From Chrysochromulina tobinii (Eukaryota > Haptophyta > Prymnesiales > Chrysochromulinaceae): DNA of 50,060 bases. The stretch lies in assembly GCA_001275005.1 (NCBI GenBank), contig JWZX01003125.1:1-50060 (forward strand). The letters are read 5' to 3'. Position 1 is the stretch's first letter, and every line of letters starts with the position of its first letter. Both the position numbers and the translations under genes were made by a program. Positions 18,399-27,353 of the stretch are shown one piece after another. Under the pieces are notes generated by a model. The model ran no database searches and was not told the origin of the DNA. It saw nothing but the letters and a program-made list of their open reading frames with translations.

Positions 18399-19538
18399 AT
18401 GCTGAGCCGCGCCACGACGCCGTCGGTTGCAGGCCCGATCTATCTCGTGGCAGCGGCCGTGGGCGAAGGACCGTTGCTGCAGTCGCGCCTGGCTGCCCAG
18501 CTTCAAGATTGCGCGGGTGGCGCGGTGCTGACCGCCTCGTCAATCCTGGCCGCAGTGCGCGCTGACGTTGGTGAGGAGATCGGCGTGGCGGGAGCCCGGC
18601 GCCTGGCTGCCATCGACGCAGCAGAGCTCGTGGTCGCCGACGTGAGCGATGCGGATGCAACGGTCGGTGCCGAAGTGTCGTACGCGCTCTTTAGACGTCG
18701 CTGCCTCACGCTCTGCCTCTGCCGGCGCGGCTCTCCGGGCAGCACCTTCATGCAAGGCCTGGCGGGGCACCCGCTGCTGACGACCTTCGAGTACGAGGAC
18801 GCCACTCAGGCGGAGGCGGAGGCCGTCGCCTTTGCCACGCCGCCCGAGAGCCCCGGGCGTATCTTCGTCATCGAGGGCGGCGACGGCGCGGGCAAGCAGA
18901 CGCAGTCGCGCATGCTGCTCGAGCGGCTGCGGGCTGAGGGCTACCCGTGCTCGACGCTGGACTACCCGCACGACGCGGCGCTGCACGGCAAGCTCATCCG
19001 CACGCTGCTCAGCGGAGCCAAGGGTGACATCAAGTCCGTCAACCCGCTCCTCTTCGCGTCGCTCTACGCGCAGAACCGCGCCGACACGGCACCTCTGCTG
19101 AGCGCGTGGCTCAAGCGGGGACACAACGTGATCCTCGACCGTTACGTCGAGGCCAACTTCGGCCACCAGGCGTCCAAGCTGCCCTCAGACGAGCGCCCCG
19201 CGCTCATCGCGCAGCTCGCTGCCTTCGAGCACGACTGGCTCGACTTGCCGCGTGCACACCGCGTCGTGTACCTCGACTTGCCGCCGGAGGAGGCGCTCAA
19301 GGCGATGGCCCTGGACGCGTCGCGTGCGGCACTCGACATCCACGAGACGGCTGGCGACGACTACAAGACGGCGGTGCGCAACACCTTCGTGTGGTGCTCC
19401 GACCAGTTCGAGCACTGGCGTCGGATGCCGTGCGTCGACGACGCGGGCGAGCGCATTAGCAAGGAAGCGCTGCACGAGAAGCTCTATGGTGAGCTCTCGT
19501 CGAGCTTCGTCAACAGGCGCGAGTCGGTGAGCAAGTGA
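18399..19538 (+). CDS. DNPH1-like nucleotide hydrolase domain fused to thymidylate kinase
   Basis: 379 residues from the first ATG. The C-terminal domain (~152-370) is a dTMP kinase: P-loop IEGGDGAGKQTQ (~157), DRYVEANFGHQASKL (~246) and YLDLPPEEALKAM. This style (GDI..VNP.LFA.LYA..R) is closer to one prokaryotic TMPK branch than to the usual eukaryotic enzyme. The N-terminal domain (~12-145) matches the nucleoside 2-deoxyribosyltransferase-like DNPH1/RCL fold: IYLVAAAVGEG, ELVVADVSDADATVGAEVSYA, a TLCLCRRGSPGSTFMQG segment and FEYED. The Tyr and the Glu of GAEV align with catalytic residues of DNPH1, but the third catalytic Asp seems replaced by Arg. Inferred role: dTTP synthesis coupled to nucleotide-pool control. 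Confidence 0.82.
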   Translation: MLSRATTPSVAGPIYLVAAAVGEGPLLQSRLAAQLQDCAGGAVLTASSILAAVRADVGEEIGVAGARRLAAIDAAELVVADVSDADATVGAEVSYALFRRRCLTLCLCRRGSPGSTFMQGLAGHPLLTTFEYEDATQAEAEAVAFATPPESPGRIFVIEGGDGAGKQTQSRMLLERLRAEGYPCSTLDYPHDAALHGKLIRTLLSGAKGDIKSVNPLLFASLYAQNRADTAPLLSAWLKRGHNVILDRYVEANFGHQASKLPSDERPALIAQLAAFEHDWLDLPRAHRVVYLDLPPEEALKAMALDASRAALDIHETAGDDYKTAVRNTFVWCSDQFEHWRRMPCVDDAGERISKEALHEKLYGELSSSFVNRRESVSK

Positions 19539-20322
19539 GCGAGCAGGTGGGGGTTGGCGGAGGCTGCGAGAACCGGGAGGACGGGCGCCTTCCGACGCGG
19601 GGCCCGAGTTTGGGAGCGCTCGCGCGGGCGCCTGGGATAGAACGATGGCGTAGCTCTAACGCTACCTATCGTGTACCGTACCAATTGTACCGTACGCTAC
19701 CACGCCAGCACGCACCACAGGCCCGGCTGGTGCACCGCGCACCTGCACTGGCTGAACTTATGGTGCACGCCTGATTTGCTTAGTAAGTGAAACGAAGTGA
19801 AACGTGAGCGTGTCGAACAAGCGCGAGGTCCCCCCACAGATCACACGCGTCGACAGACGACACCCCGGTTGCGACACCGGTCTCTAGCGACTAGCCAGCA
19901 CGCACCGCGCAGGCACCGCCCACCGGCGGCCGGCCGGCTGGCCAAGGCTGGCCGGCTGCGCGGTGCCCGCGCCCGCCCGTGGCGCGGCGCGCTCCCCGCC
20001 TAACTCCCCGCCAGGCCACGCGCCACGGCCCACGCGGCGCAAGCTCCGGTCCCATCGCCCCGGCCCCGCGCCCGAGCCGACCCCGGCGCGACGAACACGC
20101 GACGAACGGTCTGGAAACGGTGCGCCCCTCTGCCTCTCTGCTCTCTCGCACGAGTCCGCTGCACGTGCTGAGCATCCCACCGCACACATGCTGCTCTCCG
20201 CACCCGCCTCAGCACAGCACACGTTGCGCGCCGAGTCACAGAGAGGAGTGAGAGCAGATGCGCTGCGCCTCGATCCTCTGTCATCCGATGCCAGTGTCGC
20301 GCTCACGCGCGCGCCTTGCTCC
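19539..20322. other. Intergenic region between convergent genes
   Basis: About 780 nt between the kinase stop and the HORMA stop. It has TACCGTACCAATTGTACCGTACG-type words near 19672-19695 and is otherwise extremely GC-rich with compositional frames only. No RNA gene was recognised. Confidence 0.4.
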
Positions 20323-21708
20323 TCACGGGCGTCCGCGGCCTGACGAGGTGCGCGCGGGCATCGGCGTCTTGGACGCACGCGGCGCGGGCGCGGGCGGTTG
20401 CGAGGGCACCGTGAGCACCGTTGCGCTCACCTTGCGCGAGGCCGGCGCCTCCTCCTCTTCCTCCTCGGCCCGCCGCGCCTTCTTGAGCAGACGGCCGGGT
20501 GTCATGGCGGCAGTCGCCCCGATCTCGAACGTGCCGGGCGTCGTGGTGGCGGCCGCCGCGGCCGAGCAGCGAGCCGAAGGGTGAGGCGACTGCGAGCCGT
20601 CCGACTGCGACTGCGAGCCATCGTCAGTGCCCTTGACAGTGCGGCCAGTCCGCTGCACGAGGCGCGCCGACTCGCGAGGACGGAACTCGGTAAGCAGGCG
20701 CTCGCGCTCGAGCACGTGGAGCACACGCTCGGCGCCGGCGCGCGAGCAGCCGAGCTCGCGGGCGAGGGCGACAGAGGTGAAGGGCGCGCCCTCCTCCTCC
20801 TCCTCCACCAGGCGGCGCGCGCATGCGACGTACTCGGTCATCGTTGGCTCGTCGAGCTCGTCGGCGTGAGCGCCGAGCTCGCCCGCGACCGAGGCGCCGA
20901 GGTCGAGCTGCCAGCTCTGCTGCTCGCGCGGGCCGGCGGGGGCCTTGCGTTTGAGCCCGCTCGGCGCGAAGGCGTCGTCCTCCAAGAACGAGCTCACCAC
21001 ATGCATGCGGTACGAGTGGTGCCCGGTGGCAACGGGCTGGGCGACGGTGAGCTGCATCGGCTTCGTGAGGAAGCAGAGGGATGCACGGTCGTCAGCCGCC
21101 GCGCTCTCGAAGCCGCTAGGCTCGTAGTCGGCCGGCGTCAGGCCGTCGCGGTAGAGGAGGCGCATGAACACGAAGTGGTTTGATGGTAGCGCCGGCAGCG
21201 TGCACAGCATGAGCGAGATCTGCCGCAGCATGAGCGAGGACATCTGCCGCACACGCGCCTTGGTGACCTTGGCCTGTGGCTCGAGTACGCCGGTGAGCGC
21301 GGCCGCTCGGCGCTTGTCCGGGCCGAAGGTGATGGTCGGCTTCTCGACGCCCTGCTCATCGACCTCCCAGGCGATCGAGAGCACCCACGCCTCGAGCACG
21401 TGCTTGCCCGCCTCGTCCTCCGAGAAGCAGAGCACGGCCTTCTCTAGGAAGCGTTTGGAGAGCGCGGAGAAGATGCCCTTCTCGATCCACGCGATCAAGG
21501 TCTCTGCCGTCTTCGAGATCTCCGGGCCGCCAAGTGATTGCACGCGCATGCCCTCCACGTCTTTCGTCTCGAAGTCGGACTCGGGAAGGCAGCCGCGCGC
21601 GTACAGAATCTGCGAGACGTTGAGCCGGAGGAGGTTGCGGATGACCGCAAGCGACTGCACCTCGGTGGCCGTCGCCTCGGCGGTGGCTGTGGATGTTGCT
21701 GATGGCAT
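20323..21708 (-). CDS. HORMA-domain protein (Hop1/HORMAD/ASY1-like)
   Basis: 461 residues, intronless. The HORMA domain spans ~16-235: SLAVIRNLLRLNVSQILYAR, then GCLPESDFETKDVEG, KTAETLIAWIEKGIFSAL, a VLEAWVLSIAWEV segment and SSLMLRQISLMLCTLPALP. HORMA proteins of this type coat meiotic chromosome axes and recruit partners through closure-motif peptides. Residues ~283-345 (EYVACARRL, then FTSVALARELGCSRAGAERVLHVLERERLL) look like a winged-helix domain, as in Hop1 family central regions. The C-terminal tail is Ser/Ala-rich and basic and could hold the protein's own closure motif. This implies a meiotic sexual cycle. It is head to head with the EF-hand gene. Confidence 0.82.
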   Translation of the reverse strand: MPSATSTATAEATATEVQSLAVIRNLLRLNVSQILYARGCLPESDFETKDVEGMRVQSLGGPEISKTAETLIAWIEKGIFSALSKRFLEKAVLCFSEDEAGKHVLEAWVLSIAWEVDEQGVEKPTITFGPDKRRAAALTGVLEPQAKVTKARVRQMSSLMLRQISLMLCTLPALPSNHFVFMRLLYRDGLTPADYEPSGFESAAADDRASLCFLTKPMQLTVAQPVATGHHSYRMHVVSSFLEDDAFAPSGLKRKAPAGPREQQSWQLDLGASVAGELGAHADELDEPTMTEYVACARRLVEEEEEGAPFTSVALARELGCSRAGAERVLHVLERERLLTEFRPRESARLVQRTGRTVKGTDDGSQSQSDGSQSPHPSARCSAAAAATTTPGTFEIGATAAMTPGRLLKKARRAEEEEEEAPASRKVSATVLTVPSQPPAPAPRASKTPMPARTSSGRGRP

Positions 21709-21906
21709 CGGAGAGGTCGCGTAAGTAGACGCTCGCTTTCACGCGCATGCAATTCGAAGTTAACACGCGCAACTCGGGTTCAAACAGCCCCGCGTAGCCC
21801 CACGGGAAGTGCTCGTTTCGGCGCGCGCGCGCTTCGCATATGAGCGTTCAAAGGTGCAGGCTCGAAAAGCGGTCAAGCCCCGACGCGGTTCAGTCCAACT
21901 GGGGTG
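21709..21906. promoter_or_regulatory. Divergent intergenic region, HORMA / EF-hand genes
   Basis: 198 nt between the two start codons. It contains alternating GCGCGCGCGC at ~21820-21830. There is no clear TATA-like element, and it presumably acts as a shared promoter. Confidence 0.45.
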
Positions 21907-24303
21907 ATGACGACCGCCGCACCGCCACCGATCAAGAAGAAGGCGTCGCACTTCTTCAAACCAGTCATCCCTACGCTACCGACGCCGCGGCGCGATCCTT
22001 TGAAGAATTTCGAGCAGCCCTCACTTCTACCGCTGTCGGTACGGCCTGCTTCCTCACCCAACTTGAGAGGGCCTCGAGCACGCTCTCCTCCTGCGCGTCG
22101 CCGGCTGGACTTGGCCATGCCAGGAGCCTCGCCTCGCGAGAGCTCAACATTCTCAGTAGAACAGTCCTCTGCAAGCATCGACCGTCCCTGCACGCCACCG
22201 CCCGACCTATCGAACGTCCACGACTACTTCAGCGCCCTTGAGATGCAAATCGAAGAGGCGTTCAAGCAGCAGCTTGAGGGTACCGTACCTATTGGTATGC
22301 TCCCAGAAGAGCACAGGGAACTGATGCGGCTTCGCGAACAGGCGGCTCGAGACGAGCTCGTCTCACGACGATGTAAGAACCATCCGAGAGAGAGTGGTAA
22401 GAACCATCCGATCGGAGTATCCGCAGCGGCACCGTCAATGGCTGCTGCAGCGACCAGGCCGATGCAGCCGCCACCCCGACCGCCCTCCGTCAGCCGGCTC
22501 CTGTCCCGCGCACGACACGCCGCGCACGCCGCGCGTCAGTCTCTCTTCAGCGCTGGCACCATCGCCAGCTGGGACCCCGTGCTGTCCCAGTACCAGGAGC
22601 CCGACTCTGCGGGCCCGAGTAGCGCGCCGCCGCCGCCGCCCAAACCCAAGAAGAGCGAACACCTCTGCGCCCTGCTCGAGCAAGCGTACGTGGATCTCGA
22701 TCCCCTGCCGTGCGCGGACCGCCGGACAACCATGCACACGGATTCGCTGCGCCAGGTGGTGAACGCCAACCTTCAGCGCGTCATGGACATCTTCCATCAA
22801 TTGGACACTGACGACTCTGGCGAAGTCGACCGCCGTGAGTTCCATACTGGCATCCTCACTCTGGTTGGCAATGAGCACCCCACATCGGAGCTGGACGAGC
22901 TCTTCGACACGATCGACACCTCCGGCGACGGGCGCATTTCATATCGGGAGCTCTACCGCACTATCCGCGGGGGTGTCCAGTCAAGCACGCAGCCGACGGC
23001 GACCGCGGCGCTCCCTATAAAGCCACAGGCGCTGCCACAGCAAGCGCCGCAGCAACAGCCAGCACAGCCAACACAGCCGACACAGCCGATACAACCAGTG
23101 TTCACCCTTCGTCCACAGCCGCCATCGGTGCCGCGGAGTGCCGGCCGCCGCCTCAGCACTAACGGCTCTCGAGGCTCCGCGGGGTCAATGGGCTCTGCGG
23201 GAGGGCTCGCGCCAGTCGATGAGTCATCCGCCTCCATTTCTTCACAACCGCTGCCGCTGGCAGCCGCGACCCTGGTCGCCGCGCCGCCGGTCGCCGCGCC
23301 GCCGGTCGCCGCGCCGACATCCCTACCGCCGCTGCGACCATCCACCAGGTCTGCCTCAGCCACTGCTATCAAGCGAACCGCGGTGCTGGAAACGGAGCCG
23401 CAGGTAGCTCTCGCGCGCGGCACGCCGATGAGAGCAGCGTCCGCCACCATCATCCAACACTCGCGGCGCGCGAATGAGCTACGCGCAATGACGGCCGCCG
23501 CTGCTGCGATGGTTGGACCTCCGGCGCCGAGCGCGGCCGCAGCCAACGTCATCGCTTCCGCCCACGCCGCCGCCGCTGTTGCAACAGCAGCGACGGCGAA
23601 TGCTGAGGCCGCTGAGAGCGCCGCCGCCGCGGCGACCGCCCAGGACCCTTCGATGCTGCTGCACCCGCAGCGCCAGCGCGAGGTGATCAAGCTGTACAAG
23701 CACTTTCGCCTGCAGCACCAGGAGGGCGTGTGCCGCGTGGCTCGCTTCTCGCAGCTGCTCAAGCTCAAGTTCCCGACGGAGGACCGCGCGCACCGTGAAG
23801 CGATGCTTCAGCTCTGCGCAGCGCACGAGCAGGCGGAGGCCGAGGCCGCCGCCAAGGCACGCACGCACAAGATCAACGTGGAGAAGCTCTTTTGCGCTCT
23901 CGACGTTGGCGGCGAAGGCACAATCGACCTTGACGAATTCCTCAATCTCTCCAAATTGCTCGACGTGCCGCGCTCGCGACTGCGCGCCATGTTCCTCGCG
24001 CGCGACGTCGACGGCTCGGGAGATCTCGATCTGGACGAGTTCTCGCGGCTCGTGGACGATATGGGCCTGCTCGAGCACGCCGAGACGCTCGCCGAGCACG
24101 CTGAGGCGCGGCGCACCGACCTGCGCTCCCAGAAGGAGCTCTGGCGTATCGGACTGCCCGAGGAGAAGCCCAAGACCAAAGCGATTCCAAAACTGACAGA
24201 GCGACCCTCTCTCGCCACCCTCTCGTGCGCGATGGGGAACGTGCGACGAGCGATGACCCTCGGGGAGGCGGGAACCCCCTTGCGCGCGGAGCGGCTGATC
24301 TGA
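21907..24303 (+). CDS. Large protein with two EF-hand pairs
   Basis: 798 residues from the ATG at 21907. EF-hand loops are visible at ~300 (DTDDSGEVDRRE), ~337 (DTSGDGRISYRE) and ~700 (DVDGSGDLDLDE). A weaker loop at ~666 (DVGGEGTIDLDE) has Gly at position 3. Between the two pairs lies a ~300-residue low-complexity linker with Gln/Pro, Pro/Ala and Ala runs. The N-terminus is Pro/Ser-rich. The protein is therefore a calcium-binding sensor or scaffold, with no catalytic domain seen. At ~160-175 a short repeat (KNHPRESGKNHPIG) could be a retained small intron or a local duplication. Confidence 0.8.
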   Translation: MTTAAPPPIKKKASHFFKPVIPTLPTPRRDPLKNFEQPSLLPLSVRPASSPNLRGPRARSPPARRRLDLAMPGASPRESSTFSVEQSSASIDRPCTPPPDLSNVHDYFSALEMQIEEAFKQQLEGTVPIGMLPEEHRELMRLREQAARDELVSRRCKNHPRESGKNHPIGVSAAAPSMAAAATRPMQPPPRPPSVSRLLSRARHAAHAARQSLFSAGTIASWDPVLSQYQEPDSAGPSSAPPPPPKPKKSEHLCALLEQAYVDLDPLPCADRRTTMHTDSLRQVVNANLQRVMDIFHQLDTDDSGEVDRREFHTGILTLVGNEHPTSELDELFDTIDTSGDGRISYRELYRTIRGGVQSSTQPTATAALPIKPQALPQQAPQQQPAQPTQPTQPIQPVFTLRPQPPSVPRSAGRRLSTNGSRGSAGSMGSAGGLAPVDESSASISSQPLPLAAATLVAAPPVAAPPVAAPTSLPPLRPSTRSASATAIKRTAVLETEPQVALARGTPMRAASATIIQHSRRANELRAMTAAAAAMVGPPAPSAAAANVIASAHAAAAVATAATANAEAAESAAAAATAQDPSMLLHPQRQREVIKLYKHFRLQHQEGVCRVARFSQLLKLKFPTEDRAHREAMLQLCAAHEQAEAEAAAKARTHKINVEKLFCALDVGGEGTIDLDEFLNLSKLLDVPRSRLRAMFLARDVDGSGDLDLDEFSRLVDDMGLLEHAETLAEHAEARRTDLRSQKELWRIGLPEEKPKTKAIPKLTERPSLATLSCAMGNVRRAMTLGEAGTPLRAERLI

Positions 24304-24592
24304 ATCCTCCGCCCTCCCGCGAGACGGAAGCTCGAGAACAGCGGCGCGACCCGCCATCCCAACCACCACCAGCCTGCGTGTACTTGTGCCACAAGGGATA
24401 GGGCGGCTCAGGGCTCGTCCCCAGCATGTTGACTAGGAGCATGAGTAGCACGCTCGTACACGATGATGGACTGCACGAATAATAATCGCGCGTTCGTCGC
24501 GCTTTCGTGTCCCGGCGGCCCTTCCGGACCGGATCCCGTATCGGAGCTCTAATCAAGTTACATTTTATAATCTTTCTTCGGTTCTTGGAAAT

Positions 24593-26872
24593 CTAATCGA
24601 ATGAATCTAAGTATGTTCTACGTATCTTAGCGCCTAATTTCGCAATGGCCTCCGCTGGCTCGAAGCCACCATCCGCATCGAGCTCGATCGCGTGCCGCAT
24701 GCCCTGGCGCGCGCCACGTGGGAATCGCTTCCATCCCGCACGGCTGAGAACGAGGCCACTCGAGAGCACCGCCGCCGCGAGGGAGAAAGAGGAGTCGGAC
24801 GCAATGAGCACGTCTGCCTTGACCATGTGGAGCAGCGAAGCTACAGGATCCACCTCCAAGTGCATCTGGAGCGTCCAGTGCGGCCACGCGGGCGGATGGA
24901 TGCCCACTAGCCGCACCAGCTGCTCTCGCAAACTGGTAGCACAGCCCAGCTCGTCGACGTACGGCGCGCCGCGCCCCTCGAGCGGCACCCGCGCATCGCC
25001 TGTCCACGAGCTCACTGGCGGCAGCTGTGAGAACACATGGAAGACCACTCGTGGACTAGCTGGAGACGCAGCCGTGCCGGCGGCCGCAGTGGTGTCCACA
25101 GTGCTGACATGGCGCGCGGACGCAGCCGCGTGCACACACGTGAGCACATGCCACATCGCTTGGACGTAATACTCATCAGGAGAGAGTTGCGTGGCAAAGT
25201 TGCGGTAGACCATATCGCCGCGTCGGATGTGCACTGCCACGTGAAGCATGCGGCTGCGCGCCGATGTCGCCGCCCATGCGGCCGTTGCTCCCCTTGCCTG
25301 TGCTCCAGATCCAGCTCCTGCTACCTCTGCCGCGGCAAACAGTGGCGTCGAGTGCGCCTCGGGGTTCGCCTTGGCGGCGGCGGCCAGCCGTGCGCGCCAC
25401 CAAGCCCCCGTGAAGCCAAAGTCATATTTGGCGCTCTTGGCAGGAGAGCCCTCCACGAGGACAGTGCGGAGGTCACCGCATACGTGAAAGATGGACGGCA
25501 CGGCGCGCTGCGCTTGCACGGCGCGTACGACCGTTGCCCACTCAGCACCGCCACCGACATGCTTTTTGGCGCCGTCGGGGCACGGGCGCGAGAGTCGCCG
25601 CACGGGTATCGTACGACCATTGGCGCGGAGCTGTGGGGCATTCTTGAGAGGCACGGCACCCCGCCCGAGCCCAAGGACCGCCTCGAGCGCCGCCGCTAAT
25701 CCACGGAGCTCGGCGTGGTCGCCACGTTCGCTCGAGGACAGCAGCGGCGAGTGAAGCAGTGTCAGATTCAGCTCCGCCGCCAAGCGGACGCCCAGGTTAT
25801 ATACGAGCAGCTCATGCCCGAGCCCATGCGCGAAGCTGCGCTCGAAGGCCAGGTACCTGTGGCCCGAACCCGCCGGATCGGGCAGCGCGAGCCCCAAGCG
25901 CTCCACCGCGCCGGGGCGTGGGCCGTCGTTAGTAATGGCAGCAGCGACGGCGGCGGCGGCGGCACGTGCGACGAAGTCGAGGCGCCGTTGGATGCTCAAT
26001 GGCTGCACGCGATGAGAGAGGGCGTCGGCGCCAAATGCGATGGCCCTGCGGTGGCAAGCCAATGTCGCCGCATGGCTGTCACTGTCCCCGCCCGCCTCAG
26101 CAGTCGTCGACCGAGCCGTCGGCGTCGGTGGCGGCGACCCCTCAAACGCGTCGTCAGGCAGCGTAACGGCGGCCGCGGCGCTGGCGCCCTGCATGGCCAC
26201 GCCGGATCGTGCGAGTGCGGACAGCCATGCGGCGCGCTCGGCCTCCGAGCTCAGCTGCAGCACCGCCTCCTGCGCCCTCGTGCCGCCATCGCCGGCACTG
26301 CGCACGCGCACTGAGAAGCCCATGGATGCCTTTGCGCTCGAGCCGAGTGTTGACGCGACGCTGCCGGCGCCTAGCGTCAACTCCACCGCCGGTGAGCTGG
26401 AGCGCTTGCACACGCTCAATCGCCCGTCGCCGATCGACACGAAGCGTCGCACCATGAGGCCGTGGTGATTTTGCCAGAACACGGCCGCTTGCACGTCTGA
26501 GGTGCCATCGCCGCATAGACGCTGCACGGATGAGCTCGCGAACGCTGGTCGTGGAGCTGGGACGGCAGGCGCATTTGGAACTGGCACCGGTGCTCGTTGC
26601 TGCACTGGCGCCGGTGCTCGTTGCTGCACTGGCACCGGTGCTCGTTGCTGCGCTAACTTCCTCTTTAGCACCGCATTCTCTGTCGCCAGCTCGTCTCGCT
26701 CCCTCTGAAGGCTCGCTAGAGAACGATCGAGAGCTGCGTAAACGTCGGCCTCGAGCTTCTGCAGGCGAGCAGCTGGCACGTCGTGCGGGCTTTGCCGTCG
26801 CAAGAACCACGTGGCGAGGACGATGCCTATGCAGACGACGCCGCAAAGGCGCCACAAGCCCGTGTCCGACAT
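24593..26872 (-). CDS. Type II membrane glycosyltransferase-like protein with a PH domain
   Basis: 759 residues from the second in-frame ATG; an ATG 32 codons upstream is possible. A single membrane segment at ~5-24 (LWRLCGVVCIGIVLATWFL) is followed by a coil and a VPVQQRAPAP repeat. Residues ~115-225 fit a PH domain (VFWQNHHGLMVRRFVSIGDG, then a strand-rich middle, then the C-terminal helix SEAERAAWLSALARSG with its invariant Trp). The catalytic half has LGHELLVYNLGVRLAAELNL, VHIRRGDMVYRN (~548), a DEYYVQAMWHVL block and KADVLIASDSSFSLAAAVLS. This matches a fucosyltransferase-like GT-B fold (HxRRGD). The family number is uncertain. Residues 24304-24592 downstream are AT-richer 3' flank. Confidence 0.7.
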   Translation of the reverse strand: MSDTGLWRLCGVVCIGIVLATWFLRRQSPHDVPAARLQKLEADVYAALDRSLASLQRERDELATENAVLKRKLAQQRAPVPVQQRAPAPVQQRAPVPVPNAPAVPAPRPAFASSSVQRLCGDGTSDVQAAVFWQNHHGLMVRRFVSIGDGRLSVCKRSSSPAVELTLGAGSVASTLGSSAKASMGFSVRVRSAGDGGTRAQEAVLQLSSEAERAAWLSALARSGVAMQGASAAAAVTLPDDAFEGSPPPTPTARSTTAEAGGDSDSHAATLACHRRAIAFGADALSHRVQPLSIQRRLDFVARAAAAAVAAAITNDGPRPGAVERLGLALPDPAGSGHRYLAFERSFAHGLGHELLVYNLGVRLAAELNLTLLHSPLLSSSERGDHAELRGLAAALEAVLGLGRGAVPLKNAPQLRANGRTIPVRRLSRPCPDGAKKHVGGGAEWATVVRAVQAQRAVPSIFHVCGDLRTVLVEGSPAKSAKYDFGFTGAWWRARLAAAAKANPEAHSTPLFAAAEVAGAGSGAQARGATAAWAATSARSRMLHVAVHIRRGDMVYRNFATQLSPDEYYVQAMWHVLTCVHAAASARHVSTVDTTAAAGTAASPASPRVVFHVFSQLPPVSSWTGDARVPLEGRGAPYVDELGCATSLREQLVRLVGIHPPAWPHWTLQMHLEVDPVASLLHMVKADVLIASDSSFSLAAAVLSSGLVLSRAGWKRFPRGARQGMRHAIELDADGGFEPAEAIAKLGAKIRRTYLDSFD

Positions 26873-27353
26873 TTTCACAAAGACAACCGATCCAAGTGTG
26901 AACAGTCTGTACTTTGAATATAGTCCACATGGGGTGAACTTTTTCTTGAAACGAAAGCCACCCTGCATGCCGTGGCTGCTGCGCGTCCGAGCTCTGCGCG
27001 TAAACGCGTTCGGAAGTAGTTGCCGCTTGGGAATTTGGCACGAATTTTGGCATTGTCGCTAATTGTCGCTACCTTCTGGGTCTAACTGTGCGTCCTACCA
27101 CGTCACAGACCCGAACGGAAACGTACCGGCGACGCGAAACACGCTCATCTCGAGACACGAAAGCGGACAGGCCGACGAAACCTCTCAACCTCGACTCTCA
27201 GCCCAGAGACCTGTAACCTACGCTCGCTGACCGGTGGTGGGCGCCCAGACACTCGACGCGTGCTCGCACACAGCCCAGGCCGCCGGAGCATCGCCAGCTG
27301 CCAGGTGCGTCCCGATGTGTGAAGATCGACCCGAGGTGAGAAGAGCCTCGAGC
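26873..27353. other. Intergenic region
   Basis: Upstream region of the glycosyltransferase gene (the frame stays open to an ATG at 26968) plus the 3' flank of the RING gene. A short ATTGTCGCTA duplication lies at ~27051-27070. Nothing else was recognised. Confidence 0.4.

Noticed and set aside
19797-20343. Several 70-160-codon frames between the kinase and HORMA genes
   Set aside because: Arg/Pro/Ala-rich on both strands in extreme GC sequence, no motif, no consistent start.
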